Assembly (NCBI RefSeq): GCF_002892835.1 | Contig: NZ_PJMB01000002.1 | Coordinates: forward strand, 372,001-436,000 | Origin: Arthrobacter sp. AFG7.2 | Lineage (GTDB): Bacteria > Actinomycetota > Actinomycetes > Actinomycetales > Micrococcaceae | Direction of reading: 5' to 3' | DNA: 64,000 bases | In this document: positions 26,543-34,636 of the stretch, one piece after another | Position numbering within the stretch: the stretch's first letter is position 1 | How the letters are laid out: the number at the start of each line of letters is the position of its first letter | Notes under the pieces: model-generated | Told to the model about the DNA's origin: nothing | The model's input: only the letters and a program-made list of their open reading frames with translations | Databases searched by the model: none | Program-made: the position numbers and the translations under genes

Positions 26543-27757
26543 ATGCTCTCTGACACCTCTCTTCCCGTCATCAAGGCAACGCTGCCTGTGGTCGGCGAAA
26601 ACATCCAGGAAATCGCCAAACGGTTCTACCAGCACATGTTTGAGGCGCGGCCGGACCTTTTGGACGGCCTCTTCAACCGGGGAAACCAGGCTGACGGCCG
26701 GCAGCAGCAGGCGCTGGCCGGATCCATCGCAGCCTTTGCCAGGTACCTCGTGGAGAAGCCGGACCAACTGCCGGACCACCTGCTGTCCAGGGTGGCCCAC
26801 AAGCATGTGTCGCTCGGCCTGCATCCGGACCAGTACCAGATCGTCCACGAACACCTGTTCTGGGCCATCGTGGATGTTCTTGGCGAGGCCGTGACGCCGG
26901 AGGTTGCCGCCGCGTGGGACGAGGTCTACTGGCTGATGGGTAACATGCTGATCAACCAGGAACGCGGGCTGTACAACGCCGTGCACTTGTCCCCGGAAAC
27001 CATCTGGCGCACCTGGCGGGTGGCCGAGCGCATCCAGGAGACCGACGACGTCGTGACTTTCGTTGTGGAACGCGTCGACGAACGGGAGGTGAAGCCTTCC
27101 CTGCCAGGGCAGTACGTGACCCTCAAGATGCTCATGAAGGACGGCGTCCACCAGCCACGGCAATACAGCCTTACCCGTGCCGACGACGGCAAGCACCGCC
27201 ACTTTGCCGTCAAGCGGGTGCACGGGCAGGGAACGCCGGATGGCGAAATGTCCAACCTCCTGCATCACGACGTGAAGGTGGGCGACGAAGTTGTGCTCTC
27301 AGCCCCCTTCGGCGATGTGGTCCTGGAGTACACGGACAGGCCTGTGGTCATGGCCAGCGCAGGGATCGGGATCACGCCGATGGCCGGGATGCTCTCGCAC
27401 CTGGTGAAATCCGGCAGCCAGCGCCAGGTAATGCTCCTGCACGCCGACGACAGCCCTGAATCATTTCCCCTGCGCAACCAGGTCACCCAGGACCTCGCCC
27501 TGCTGGCCGACGGATCGATGCACACCTGGTTCCTTAACCAGGACGCCAACCAGGACCAGACGGCCGGCTCCTCCAGCTTCAGCGGGTTTATGGACGTCAA
27601 CGCCATCGAGCACCCTATCGGGGCCGAATATTATCTGTGCGGCCCCTTGCCGTTCCTGCAGTCCGTGCGGAGCGGCCTCATTGCCAGGGGCGTTCCGGCC
27701 AAGGACATTCAGTACGAGGTGTTCGGGCCGGACCTCTGGCAGGCCGACTTCCAGTAA
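26543..27757 (+). CDS. hmp: Flavohemoglobin, nitric oxide dioxygenase
   Basis: A 404-residue Hmp. The N-terminal globin has the proximal histidine in VAHKHVSLGLHPDQY. The FAD domain has PGQYVTLKM and QPRQYSLTRA. The NAD(P) domain has ASAGIGITPMAGML, AEYYLCGPLPF and the terminal YEVFGPDLW. It oxidises NO to nitrate with O2 and NAD(P)H. One residue-length curiosity: the reductase part has a short insertion (NQDANQDQTAGSSSFSG). An SDR gene follows 12 bases later. Confidence 0.97.
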   Translation: MLSDTSLPVIKATLPVVGENIQEIAKRFYQHMFEARPDLLDGLFNRGNQADGRQQQALAGSIAAFARYLVEKPDQLPDHLLSRVAHKHVSLGLHPDQYQIVHEHLFWAIVDVLGEAVTPEVAAAWDEVYWLMGNMLINQERGLYNAVHLSPETIWRTWRVAERIQETDDVVTFVVERVDEREVKPSLPGQYVTLKMLMKDGVHQPRQYSLTRADDGKHRHFAVKRVHGQGTPDGEMSNLLHHDVKVGDEVVLSAPFGDVVLEYTDRPVVMASAGIGITPMAGMLSHLVKSGSQRQVMLLHADDSPESFPLRNQVTQDLALLADGSMHTWFLNQDANQDQTAGSSSFSGFMDVNAIEHPIGAEYYLCGPLPFLQSVRSGLIARGVPAKDIQYEVFGPDLWQADFQ

Positions 27758-27769
27758 AAGGAAACCATC

Positions 27770-28528
27770 ATGGAACAGTTAACAGGAAAAGTGGCCCTGG
27801 TCACCGGCGGGGGCTCCGGCATCGGGGAAGCAATCAGCAAGGAGCTTGCCGCCAAGGGCGCAAATGTTGTGGTGACCGACATCAACCTTGAGGCGGCGCA
27901 GCGCGTCGTCAAAGAAATTTCCGACGCCGGAGGGACAGCCTCGGCGGTTCGGCAGGACACTGCCAGCAAGGCTGATGCTGAAATGGTGGTCCGGTATGCG
28001 GTGGACACCTACGGGGCCCTGCACCTGGCGGTAAACAACGCGGGCATCGGCGGCAAGCAGGCGCCAGCCGGGGAGACGGACCTGGACGAGTGGGACAAGG
28101 TCATCGGCATCAACCTCAACGGGGTCCTCTACGGCATGCGCTACCAGATTCCCCGGATGCTGGAAGCCGGTGCGCAACGGTGTGCCATCGTGAACATGGC
28201 CTCCATCCACGGCGCTGTCGCCGCCCCGGGCAACGGCGCTTACACCGCTGCGAAGCACGGCGTGGTGGGAATCACCAGGAATGCCGCCGCGGAGTACGGT
28301 CCCCAGGGCCTGCGCATCAACTCCGTCGGGCCGGGCTACATCCGGACTCCCCTGGTGGAGAACAGCCTCAGCCCCGAGATCCTGCAGGTCCTGGAAGGCA
28401 AGCACGCCCTCAACCGGCTGGGTACCGCCGAGGAAGTTGCGCACCTCGTCAGCTTCCTCCTGTCTGAAGAAGCATCTTTTATAACCGGTGGATATTACCT
28501 GGTGGACGGAGGCTATACCGCGGTCTGA
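27770..28528 (+). CDS. SDR-family oxidoreductase
   Basis: A 252-residue classical short-chain dehydrogenase: VTGGGSGIGEAIS (coenzyme loop), NNAGIGG, the catalytic Ser and Tyr-x3-Lys in VNMASIHGAVAAPGNGAYTAAKHG, and GPGYIRTPLV. The aspartate in VVTDINLE after strand 2 favours NAD over NADP. It lies 12 bases after hmp and is probably co-transcribed. Substrate unknown. Confidence 0.93.
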   Translation: MEQLTGKVALVTGGGSGIGEAISKELAAKGANVVVTDINLEAAQRVVKEISDAGGTASAVRQDTASKADAEMVVRYAVDTYGALHLAVNNAGIGGKQAPAGETDLDEWDKVIGINLNGVLYGMRYQIPRMLEAGAQRCAIVNMASIHGAVAAPGNGAYTAAKHGVVGITRNAAAEYGPQGLRINSVGPGYIRTPLVENSLSPEILQVLEGKHALNRLGTAEEVAHLVSFLLSEEASFITGGYYLVDGGYTAV

Positions 28529-28548
28529 GTGCTCGGCTGGCGGGATGC

Positions 28549-28850
28549 TTACCGCTTAAGGCGGCGGACGAAGGGGGCCTTTCCCAGTGGCGTCCGTTCA
28601 AGCCGGTCCACCACTGTCACGTCGACAGGTGTCCCGATAATGCCTGCCGCAGTGAGTGCGCCGGCCACCGCAGCCTGAATTCCCTCAGTGGTGGTGCCCG
28701 CCCTAAGACCTGCGAGGAGGACGCGCAGTCCGTGGGCTTCCCGGAGTACCTGCCAGCCGGCGGTGGCAGCCTGGTCCAGTACGTGGTGGAACCGTTGGTA
28801 TGGACGCTGACAGGCCCCGACTTCCCCGGCAGGTCGAGCACATTCAGGCT
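28549..28850 (-). pseudogene. Remnant of an AMP-forming acyl-CoA ligase-like gene (C-terminal end)
   Basis: One frame reads SLNVLDLPGKSGPVSVH, and a shifted frame continues PYQRFHHVLDQAATAGWQVL, then GLRVLLAGLRAG and the ending VVDRLERTPLGKAPFVRRLKR before TAA at 28549. The ending resembles the C-terminal domain of phenylacetate-CoA ligase/F390 synthetase-type enzymes (the ERTPLGKAP segment carries the catalytic lysine). There is no start codon and at least one frameshift near 28800, so this is a degraded tail. The rest has been replaced by the SHOCT gene, whose stop overlaps it. Confidence 0.55.
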
Positions 28851-29101
28851 CTGTGGGCGGGGCGGAGCGCCGCCAGGCGTGCAGTGTATTCCGTCTCGTC
28901 TATTTCGCCACGGGCAAAACGCTCGGCGAGCAGGTCCTCCGCGGCGCCGCCGGCTCCGCTGTTGCCGCGCCTGCGGCCACCGGGCCCCATGGAGCGGGCA
29001 AAAACGACAATGGCAGCGATGATGGCGCCCCAGAAGAGGATGAAGCTGACCACCATCAGGATGTAGCCCCAGGCACCCATGTTCCCGTCCCAGTACATCA
29101 T
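28844..29101 (-). CDS. SHOCT-domain small membrane protein
   Basis: An 85-residue protein: MMYWDGNMGAWGYILMVVSFILFWGAIIAAIVVFARSMG gives one transmembrane helix. A Gly/Arg linker follows, then a SHOCT motif, AEDLLAERFARGEIDETEYTARLAAL. Such proteins are common in Actinobacteria and may help oligomerise or regulate membrane partners. The ATG at 29101 has AAGGA eight bases upstream; the adjacent ATG three bases later is an alternative. Confidence 0.85.
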   Translation of the reverse strand: MMYWDGNMGAWGYILMVVSFILFWGAIIAAIVVFARSMGPGGRRRGNSGAGGAAEDLLAERFARGEIDETEYTARLAALRPAHRA

Positions 29102-29402
29102 CGCGGATCCTTCCGTCCCGGGGCCATACTCCCAGCTCGACTGTCCCGCAGATCCGGATTCAGCGACAGAGTCTTTCGTCCCCCAGTACCCGTCCAGCCC
29201 CGGGAACGGTGGAAGCACTGGCGGGCCAAGTCCTTCCAAGGGCTCCACAGGGGGAAACGGAACTGCCTGCCGGGCAACTACTCCAGCAATCACGCAAGCG
29301 GCCCTGGTCCGGGCAGCGCACGCCCTCCGGAATGCCCAAAGTACTGGAACACCCCGTTAGGCGACCCCTCCGCCCGGACGCAGCCGCCGTCGTAGATGCT
29401 CC
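29102..29402. other. Intergenic region without recognisable gene
   Basis: These 301 bases hold the upstream region of the SHOCT gene. Open frames on both strands lack ribosome sites and family-like sequence. I see no clear DevR-like box or terminator hairpin. Confidence 0.5.
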
Positions 29403-29834
29403 TTACCGCTCCAGGTCGTCTGGTTCAAACTCGCTAAGCGGGGAACCGCCGAAGTTTTCCGTGTCGTCACTGCCCTCGGACTCCGGGCCGGAGGGGTTTT
29501 CGCCAAAGTCGACATCTGCAACCGCCTCACCAAGGGTGGGTGTTGCCGAAGCTTCCTGCGGGCCATCAGCTGCGGCGCGGGCCTGCGCTGTCTCGTCCCG
29601 GAAGGTCTGGTCGCTGATGAAATCTTCTTCTTCTCCGGAAACCGCCTCATCCTGAAGCAGCGGGTCCTCCTGCCAGCGGTCCGGGTTGTTCTCCGCAGCG
29701 CCGGGGTAGCTGTCCGGCTCGCCCCTTACAGGGTCAAGCTCAAGGGAGGAAGCTGCACCGGGAGTCTCATCGAGAAGCACGTCGTCATCCTGGACAACTT
29801 CAAGCTCGTCATCGGGGAGGTTCTGTTCCGTCAT
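29403..29834 (-). CDS. Acidic, probably disordered hypothetical protein, 143 aa
   Basis: Not recognised. It is 143 residues dominated by Asp, Glu, Gly, Ser and Pro (DDELEVVQDDDVLLDE, SGEEEDFISDQTF, SEGSDDTENFGGS), with no hydrophobic core, so it is probably intrinsically disordered and strongly negative. AAAGG precedes the ATG at 29834. An inverted repeat GTCAG-CATA-CTGAC lies 39 bases upstream, like that ahead of the SDR at 16910. Similar acidic proteins occur in Micrococcaceae. Confidence 0.75.
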   Translation of the reverse strand: MTEQNLPDDELEVVQDDDVLLDETPGAASSLELDPVRGEPDSYPGAAENNPDRWQEDPLLQDEAVSGEEEDFISDQTFRDETAQARAAADGPQEASATPTLGEAVADVDFGENPSGPESEGSDDTENFGGSPLSEFEPDDLER

Positions 29835-30004
29835 GGTGATGCCTTTCTCTCGAACAGGTAAGCCGGGCAATAGTCAGCATACTGACGAAGTGGTGCCGGC
29901 GCTAACCTCCCGGCTGCCCATCCATCTGCCGCGAGCACAGGTCCCCGGGCCCAGCGCAGCTAAAGCCCCCGATCAGGATTAACCACGTCAAGGCGGCATT
30001 TGCC

Positions 30005-30020
30005 GTGACCTTTGGCCCTA
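30005..30020 (+). promoter_or_regulatory. DevR/DosR-like box
   Basis: GTGACCTTTGGCCCTA, 66 bases before the double-domain Usp start at 30087. It is one of the strongest copies of the island motif. Confidence 0.75.
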
Positions 30021-30086
30021 TGTCCGTAGCGGGCTCCAGGCCACTGTTGTACTTGACCACGCCCGCGCAAACCAGGAAGCCAGGCA

Positions 30087-30953
30087 ATGACAGCCCGTAA
30101 ACCTATTGCCGTCGCCACCAACGATTCGCCGCAGAGCCAGGCGGCAGTGCTGTGGGCTGCACGGCGGTCCGGGCGCGCCGGTTTGCCGCTGGTCATACTC
30201 CACGTGGTCGATGACCGGTGGGTGGCGGAACCCTATCCCTGGACCGGCGTCCTGGAAGAAGCCGGTGACAGGCTCCTGCAGATCGCGGCCGGGCGTGTCC
30301 GGGACACTTTCCCCATCACCATCACCACCCGGCTGCTGACCGGAAGCATCGCCGGCTCCCTGGCGAAGTACTCAGGCAAAGCGTCAATGATGGTGGTGGG
30401 CTCGGGCACCGGACACCTTGGCGGTTCCCTGGCTGACCGGGCGCTCCAGGTTGCAGCCGCGTCCAAGGTGCCTGTGGCTGTGGTGGGAACGCAGGACACA
30501 GACGGCCGTTCCGGCGTGGTGGTGGGGGTTGACGGTTCGAAGGAAGCGACCCAGGCGGTCGCTTTCGCTGCCGCTGAGGCTGACCGTGAAGGTGATGACC
30601 TCACCGTCGTGTATGTCATTATCGCCCCTGACCGCGTTGGCGATGCAGGCCTGAACGCCACCAGCCTCGCAGACCTCATTGCCGAAGAAGAGCGCCTTGT
30701 CCTGGCGGAAACCGTGGCCGGGCTCAAGGAGGACTATCCAAGCGTGACGGTGCATCAGATTCTTGAAACCGAGCGGGGGCCGGTGGAAGCCCTGGTGGCC
30801 GCCGCGGCCAACGCGAGGATGCTCGTGGTGGGAAGCCGGGGCAGGGGCGCCATCAAAAGAATCCTGCTCGGGTCTACAACCCACGGAGTCCTCAGGCATC
30901 TGCCCTGTCCCACCGTTATCACCCGCATCCAGGCCGCAAAGAACAAAAACTAA
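30087..30953 (+). CDS. Universal stress protein, two UspA domains
   Basis: A 288-residue tandem Usp. Domain 1 (about 1-140) starts KPIAVATNDSPQSQAAVLWAA and keeps VVGSGTGHLGGSLADRALQVAA. Domain 2 starts GVVVGVDGSKEATQAVAFAA and has the ATP-binding G-x2-G-x9-G-S/T in VVGSRGRGAIKRILLGSTTHGVL. Double-domain Usps of this type are DosR-regulon members in mycobacteria (such as Rv2623, which binds ATP). A strong DevR-like box lies upstream, and GGAAG precedes the ATG. Confidence 0.95.
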   Translation: MTARKPIAVATNDSPQSQAAVLWAARRSGRAGLPLVILHVVDDRWVAEPYPWTGVLEEAGDRLLQIAAGRVRDTFPITITTRLLTGSIAGSLAKYSGKASMMVVGSGTGHLGGSLADRALQVAAASKVPVAVVGTQDTDGRSGVVVGVDGSKEATQAVAFAAAEADREGDDLTVVYVIIAPDRVGDAGLNATSLADLIAEEERLVLAETVAGLKEDYPSVTVHQILETERGPVEALVAAAANARMLVVGSRGRGAIKRILLGSTTHGVLRHLPCPTVITRIQAAKNKN

Positions 30954-31009
30954 CGGAGGGTTCGGCACCGTCCCTCTCGTCCCTACCTCCTACTTTTCGG
31001 GTTGGCATC

Positions 31010-32686
31010 ATGAAAAAGACCGCGTCAGTAATCATGCTTATCCTCGGGATCCTCATCTCGCTGATTGGCCTTGCCACCTTGGCCGGCGGCGCCGTCGCCT
31101 CAGTGGTGGGGTCCGCCCAGGGCGACGGCTACCTCACCTCCGGCACCGCCCGCCTGGCTGTGGGATCCCACGCCTTGACCACCCCCCGCCTTGATGCCGT
31201 GGGTGAGGGCGTCCCACCGCGCTTGCCGTTCGACGTCGGGACGCTCCGGCTGCGGGCATCCTCCACAGACCCCGGGAAGGAGATCTTCATAGGAGTCGCT
31301 CCGCAGGACGACGTCGAGCGGTACCTTTCCGGCGTGCATCACTCGGAACTGATTGAGGTGGACAGCCGTCCCTTCCGGGCGGAATACCGCGACATTCCGG
31401 GCACCACCCCTCCCGCGCCCCCAGGAGAACAAACGTTTTGGAGCACGTCCACCTCCGGCCCCGGCCAGCAGGAGCTTACGTGGAACCTTGCCGCCGGCAG
31501 CTGGGAAATAGTCATCATGAATGCAGACGGCAGCCAGGGGGTTGACGCCCAGGTGCAGGCAGGCTTCCGTTCGGACCTGATCAGGCCGGCCGCCACCGGC
31601 CTGCTGGTGGGAGGGGCAGTTGCACTGGTAGTCGGGATTCCCTTGCTGATCCTGGGAGCCGTCGGACTGGGCCGGCACACGGGCCCGCATTCCGGGGGGC
31701 CTGCCGGACCGCCGCCGGGGTATGGGCCGCCAACCGGGTACGGACCGACGTCCGGCTATGGGCCGCCGCCCGGATACGTGCCACCACCCGGATATGCACC
31801 AGGAGGGCCCGGAACAGGGACGGCCGGAGCCTCAGGAGTGCCCGGCCTGCAGGGAGCCGGCAGCCCGGGCGTCCCCCCGGCGCCCAGGCCCGGCATCGCG
31901 GACCAGGCCGACCGGGCCCCATACCCTGCCCGGCTCTTCGGCCAGCTTGACCCGGGCCTGTCAAGGGCCATGTGGCTGGTGAAATGGTTCCTTGCCATTC
32001 CGCACTTCATCGTGCTGGTTTTCCTGTGGTTTGCGTTCCTAGTGACGACGATTTTTGCGGGGTTCGCCATCCTGTTCACGGGCCGCTACCCCCGGCCGCT
32101 GTTCGACTTTAACGTTGGAGTCCTGCGCTGGAACTGGAGGGTGGCCTTTTATGCCTATGCCGCCGCGGGCACTGACCTCTATCCGCCCTTCACCCTGGCC
32201 CGCACCAACTATCCGGCTGATTTTGAAGTGGACTACCCAGAGCGGCTCTCCCGGGGACTGGTCCTGGTCAAATGGTGGCTCCTGTCCCTCCCGCACCTGC
32301 TCATCGTCGCCGCCCTGGCCGGCAACACCTGGACCTGGCGGACAGAAACAGGGGATCTGGGAACCACCTATGAACGCGCAACGGGCCCGTCCCTGCTGGG
32401 GTTGCTCGTACTGGTCGCCGTGGTGGCCCTGCTCTTCACCGGCCGGTACCAGCGTCCGCTGTTCGATCTGATCCTTGGCATCAACCGGTGGATCTACCGT
32501 GTACTGGCCTACACGGCCCTGATGCGGGATGAATACCCTCCGTTCCGGCTCGACCAGGGACCTGGTGAAGTGACCCCGGCGCTGGAACCACCCCACAATG
32601 AACCACCACCATGGGAACCCGCCCAACAGGAACCTCCGCACCATGAAGCACCCCGCCCCGGAACGAGCCCTGCCCCCGGGCCATGA
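31010..32686 (+). CDS. DUF4389 membrane protein
   Basis: A 558-residue membrane protein. An N-terminal helix (VIMLILGILISLIGLATLAGG) is followed by an extracytoplasmic region of about 150 residues, a second helix near residue 200, then a Pro/Gly/Tyr-rich repeat linker (GYGPP-type units, residues about 225-275). Two DUF4389 units come next, each with the RYPRPLFDFNVGVLRW/RYQRPLFDLILGINRW signature and the DLYPPF/DEYPPF motif. Function unknown. The last residues are His/Pro/Glu-rich. It follows the Usp by 56 bases and overlaps the next gene by ATGA. Confidence 0.85.
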   Translation: MKKTASVIMLILGILISLIGLATLAGGAVASVVGSAQGDGYLTSGTARLAVGSHALTTPRLDAVGEGVPPRLPFDVGTLRLRASSTDPGKEIFIGVAPQDDVERYLSGVHHSELIEVDSRPFRAEYRDIPGTTPPAPPGEQTFWSTSTSGPGQQELTWNLAAGSWEIVIMNADGSQGVDAQVQAGFRSDLIRPAATGLLVGGAVALVVGIPLLILGAVGLGRHTGPHSGGPAGPPPGYGPPTGYGPTSGYGPPPGYVPPPGYAPGGPGTGTAGASGVPGLQGAGSPGVPPAPRPGIADQADRAPYPARLFGQLDPGLSRAMWLVKWFLAIPHFIVLVFLWFAFLVTTIFAGFAILFTGRYPRPLFDFNVGVLRWNWRVAFYAYAAAGTDLYPPFTLARTNYPADFEVDYPERLSRGLVLVKWWLLSLPHLLIVAALAGNTWTWRTETGDLGTTYERATGPSLLGLLVLVAVVALLFTGRYQRPLFDLILGINRWIYRVLAYTALMRDEYPPFRLDQGPGEVTPALEPPHNEPPPWEPAQQEPPHHEAPRPGTSPAPGP

Positions 32687-33039
32687 CCTGGCTGGCAGGC
32701 CTGTTCCTGATAGCTCATGGGCTGATCCACGCCGGAATCTGGTGCACACCGTTTGATCCGGCAAAGGCACCGTTTGATCCCAGGCATTCATGGCTGGCAA
32801 CCCGGTTGGGTTCCGATGGGCCAGCCCGTTCCCTCCCGGTAATGCTCGCGCTCGCAGCCACCGCAATTTTCGTCATCTCGGGCGCCGCGGTCCTGGCCGG
32901 CGCCCCACGGGCAGGAGTTGCGGCTGTCACGGGAGCTGCGGTCTCGTTGCTGCTCACCGTGCTGGTCTTCAACCGCTGGCTTTCGCTCAACCTGCTGATC
33001 AATGCCGCCATCATTGCTGTTGCCATGGCTACCCGGTGA
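32683..33039 (+). CDS. Small hydrophobic membrane protein
   Basis: A 118-residue protein with three or four transmembrane helices (WLAGLFLIAHGLIHAGIWC, LPVMLALAATAIFVISGAAVL, VTGAAVSLLLTVLVF and LLINAAIIAVAMA). The early HGLIHAGIW stretch with two histidines in the membrane resembles small integral proteins that bind haem or metal, but I cannot assign a family. It is translationally coupled to the DUF4389 gene. Confidence 0.75.
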   Translation: MTWLAGLFLIAHGLIHAGIWCTPFDPAKAPFDPRHSWLATRLGSDGPARSLPVMLALAATAIFVISGAAVLAGAPRAGVAAVTGAAVSLLLTVLVFNRWLSLNLLINAAIIAVAMATR

Positions 33040-33092
33040 AAACCAGGCGATAAAAAGGATCAGCGGAGCATCCTTGGGGAGCGCCCCCTGCA

Positions 33093-33108
33093 GTGACTTT
33101 CGGCCCTA
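33093..33108 (+). promoter_or_regulatory. DevR/DosR-like box
   Basis: GTGACTTTCGGCCCTA, 61 bases before the Usp start at 33170. Confidence 0.75.
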
Positions 33109-33169
33109 CCTCCCGTTCTTTGGCCGGGACATCATTACGAATGACCGCATGGCCCTGTAAGGAGCTGAG

Positions 33170-33619
33170 ATGAATACTGCTGGAGCACCATTCGCCCGGA
33201 TTGTTGTAGGAGTGGATGGATCAGAGCCCTCCATCGAGGCGCTCCGGCAGGCCCAGCGCCTGGCACTGCCCCTGGGAGCCAAGGTCCTGGCCAATGCGTA
33301 CTGGGATTACCCGCAGGTTTACGCAGGCTACGTGATGGTGGGCATTGAAGGTTTCGAAGAACGCGCCGGGCAGATCCTCGATGAGGCGGTCAGGACAGCG
33401 TTCGGTGACGAAACGCCGTCGAACGTTGTTACCAACCTGGTGCGCGGCCACCCGCGGGACGCGCTGATTGAGGCCACCCGCGACGCCGATCTGGTGGTGG
33501 TGGGAAGGCGTGGCCACGGAGGTTTTGGCGGCCTGCTGCTGGGCTCGGTCAGCTCGGCCCTGGTGGCCCACGCCCACTGCCCGGTGCTGGTGGTCCACAC
33601 ACCGGACGAACGCTCGTAA
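33170..33619 (+). CDS. Universal stress protein, single domain
   Basis: A 149-residue UspA: RIVVGVDGSEPSIEALRQA at the N terminus and the ATP-binding pattern VVGRRGHGGFGGLLLGSVSSALVAHAHCPVLVVH at the C terminus. A family insert (YAGYVMVGIEGFEERA) matches the Usp at 38848 and may mark a subgroup. AAGGAG precedes the ATG. It heads a run with the deacetylase and P-type ATPase genes, under the box at 33093. Confidence 0.95.
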   Translation: MNTAGAPFARIVVGVDGSEPSIEALRQAQRLALPLGAKVLANAYWDYPQVYAGYVMVGIEGFEERAGQILDEAVRTAFGDETPSNVVTNLVRGHPRDALIEATRDADLVVVGRRGHGGFGGLLLGSVSSALVAHAHCPVLVVHTPDERS

Positions 33620-33641
33620 AAACGTCCTGGAGGCGGAGAAC

Positions 33642-34619
33642 GTGGAGGGCGGCCGACGGCGGGTGGTGGCCATCGCCGTCGTGCTGGCCCTGCTTGCTGT
33701 CACCTTTGTCCTTGCCGTGCTGCTCCAGCCGGCAGCGGAGAGTCCGCCGCCGTCGGCCGCGTCGTCCGGCTCTCCGGGCAGCTCCAGCAGCCCCGGCAGC
33801 CCCAGCCCGGACGTATCCACTGCCTCTCCCTCTGCAGCCGAGGCCACGGAAGCATCCACGGAAACGCCCGAGGCAGGCCAAAACCCCGTCCAGCCGCCGG
33901 CCACCGTGCCACCCGTTCCAGTCACACCGCCGCCCCCGCCGGAGGAAGAGCCGGACCCTGCCACGCCCGGCGTGCCGTTCCCGGCCCCGCTCCGCAACCA
34001 GGACCTCACGGTCCTCCCGGGCGCGGGCCGCGTGGTGGCGCTGACTTTTGATGCCGGCGCCAACGCGGCAGGCTTGCCGAAGATCCTGTCCACTCTGTCG
34101 GCAAAGGGCGTGGCCGGCACGTTCTTCCTTACCGGGAACTGGGTAGAGGCCAACCCCGGCGGGGTGGGGCAGATTTTTTCGGCCGGGCACCGGGTGGCCA
34201 ACCACTCCATGACCCATCCCGGTTTCACCGGCCTCAACACCGCTCAGATCAGACAGCAGGTCCGCGGGGCTGAGCAGGTCATCCTGGCCGTCGGGGCCGA
34301 CTCCAGGCCATTGTTCCGTTTCCCTTTCGGTGAGCGGGATGCCCGCACCATTGCTGCTGTCAACGACCTTGGCTATGTTGCCGTCCGATGGACCGTGGAC
34401 ACCCTGGGGTGGAAAGGCACCAGCGGGGGCGCCTCCGCACAGGTCGTCGCTGACCGTACCCTGGCAGGCCTGCAGCCGGGCGAAATCGTCCTCATGCACA
34501 TTGGCTCCAATCCCGACGACGGCACAACCCTTGACGCCGATGCCCTGCCGGGCATCATCGACCGGATCAGAGCCGAGGGGTACGGATTCGTGACCCTCGA
34601 TGTGCTGCTCGCCCCATAG
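33642..34619 (+). CDS. Membrane-anchored polysaccharide deacetylase (NodB homology)
   Basis: A 325-residue exported enzyme. It has an N-terminal anchor (VVAIAVVLALLAVTFVLAVLL), a Ser/Pro/Glu linker of about 90 residues, then a NodB domain starting RVVALTFDAGANAAG. The usual TFDDG is TFDAG here, leaving the first catalytic Asp and dropping the second. The metal-binding HSMTHPGF (H-x3-H) and RFPFGERD follow. Substrates may be peptidoglycan or another N-acetylated glycan. The start is GTG at 33642 with GGAGG upstream, 22 bases after the Usp stop. Confidence 0.88.
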   Translation: MEGGRRRVVAIAVVLALLAVTFVLAVLLQPAAESPPPSAASSGSPGSSSSPGSPSPDVSTASPSAAEATEASTETPEAGQNPVQPPATVPPVPVTPPPPPEEEPDPATPGVPFPAPLRNQDLTVLPGAGRVVALTFDAGANAAGLPKILSTLSAKGVAGTFFLTGNWVEANPGGVGQIFSAGHRVANHSMTHPGFTGLNTAQIRQQVRGAEQVILAVGADSRPLFRFPFGERDARTIAAVNDLGYVAVRWTVDTLGWKGTSGGASAQVVADRTLAGLQPGEIVLMHIGSNPDDGTTLDADALPGIIDRIRAEGYGFVTLDVLLAP

Positions 34620-34636
34620 GCCAGGAAGGCCCAGCC

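Noticed and set aside
26190..26894. Plus-strand frame starting ahead of hmp
   Set aside because: Runs into hmp in a different frame and lacks a ribosome site and protein-like sequence.
30968..30990. Possible DevR-like box ahead of the DUF4389 gene
   Set aside because: Only CCTACCTCC next to the motif is shared with the 33093 site; the core GAC-TTT-GGCC is absent.
31690..31835. Gly/Pro/Tyr repeats as a possible DNA repeat array
   Set aside because: Imperfect GYGPP-type units within the DUF4389 coding sequence; a protein linker, not a separate repeat element.
33117..33132. Second DevR-like box (TTCTTTGGCCGGGACA) beside the one at 33093
   Set aside because: Left arm is lost and spacing differs; too weak to call.
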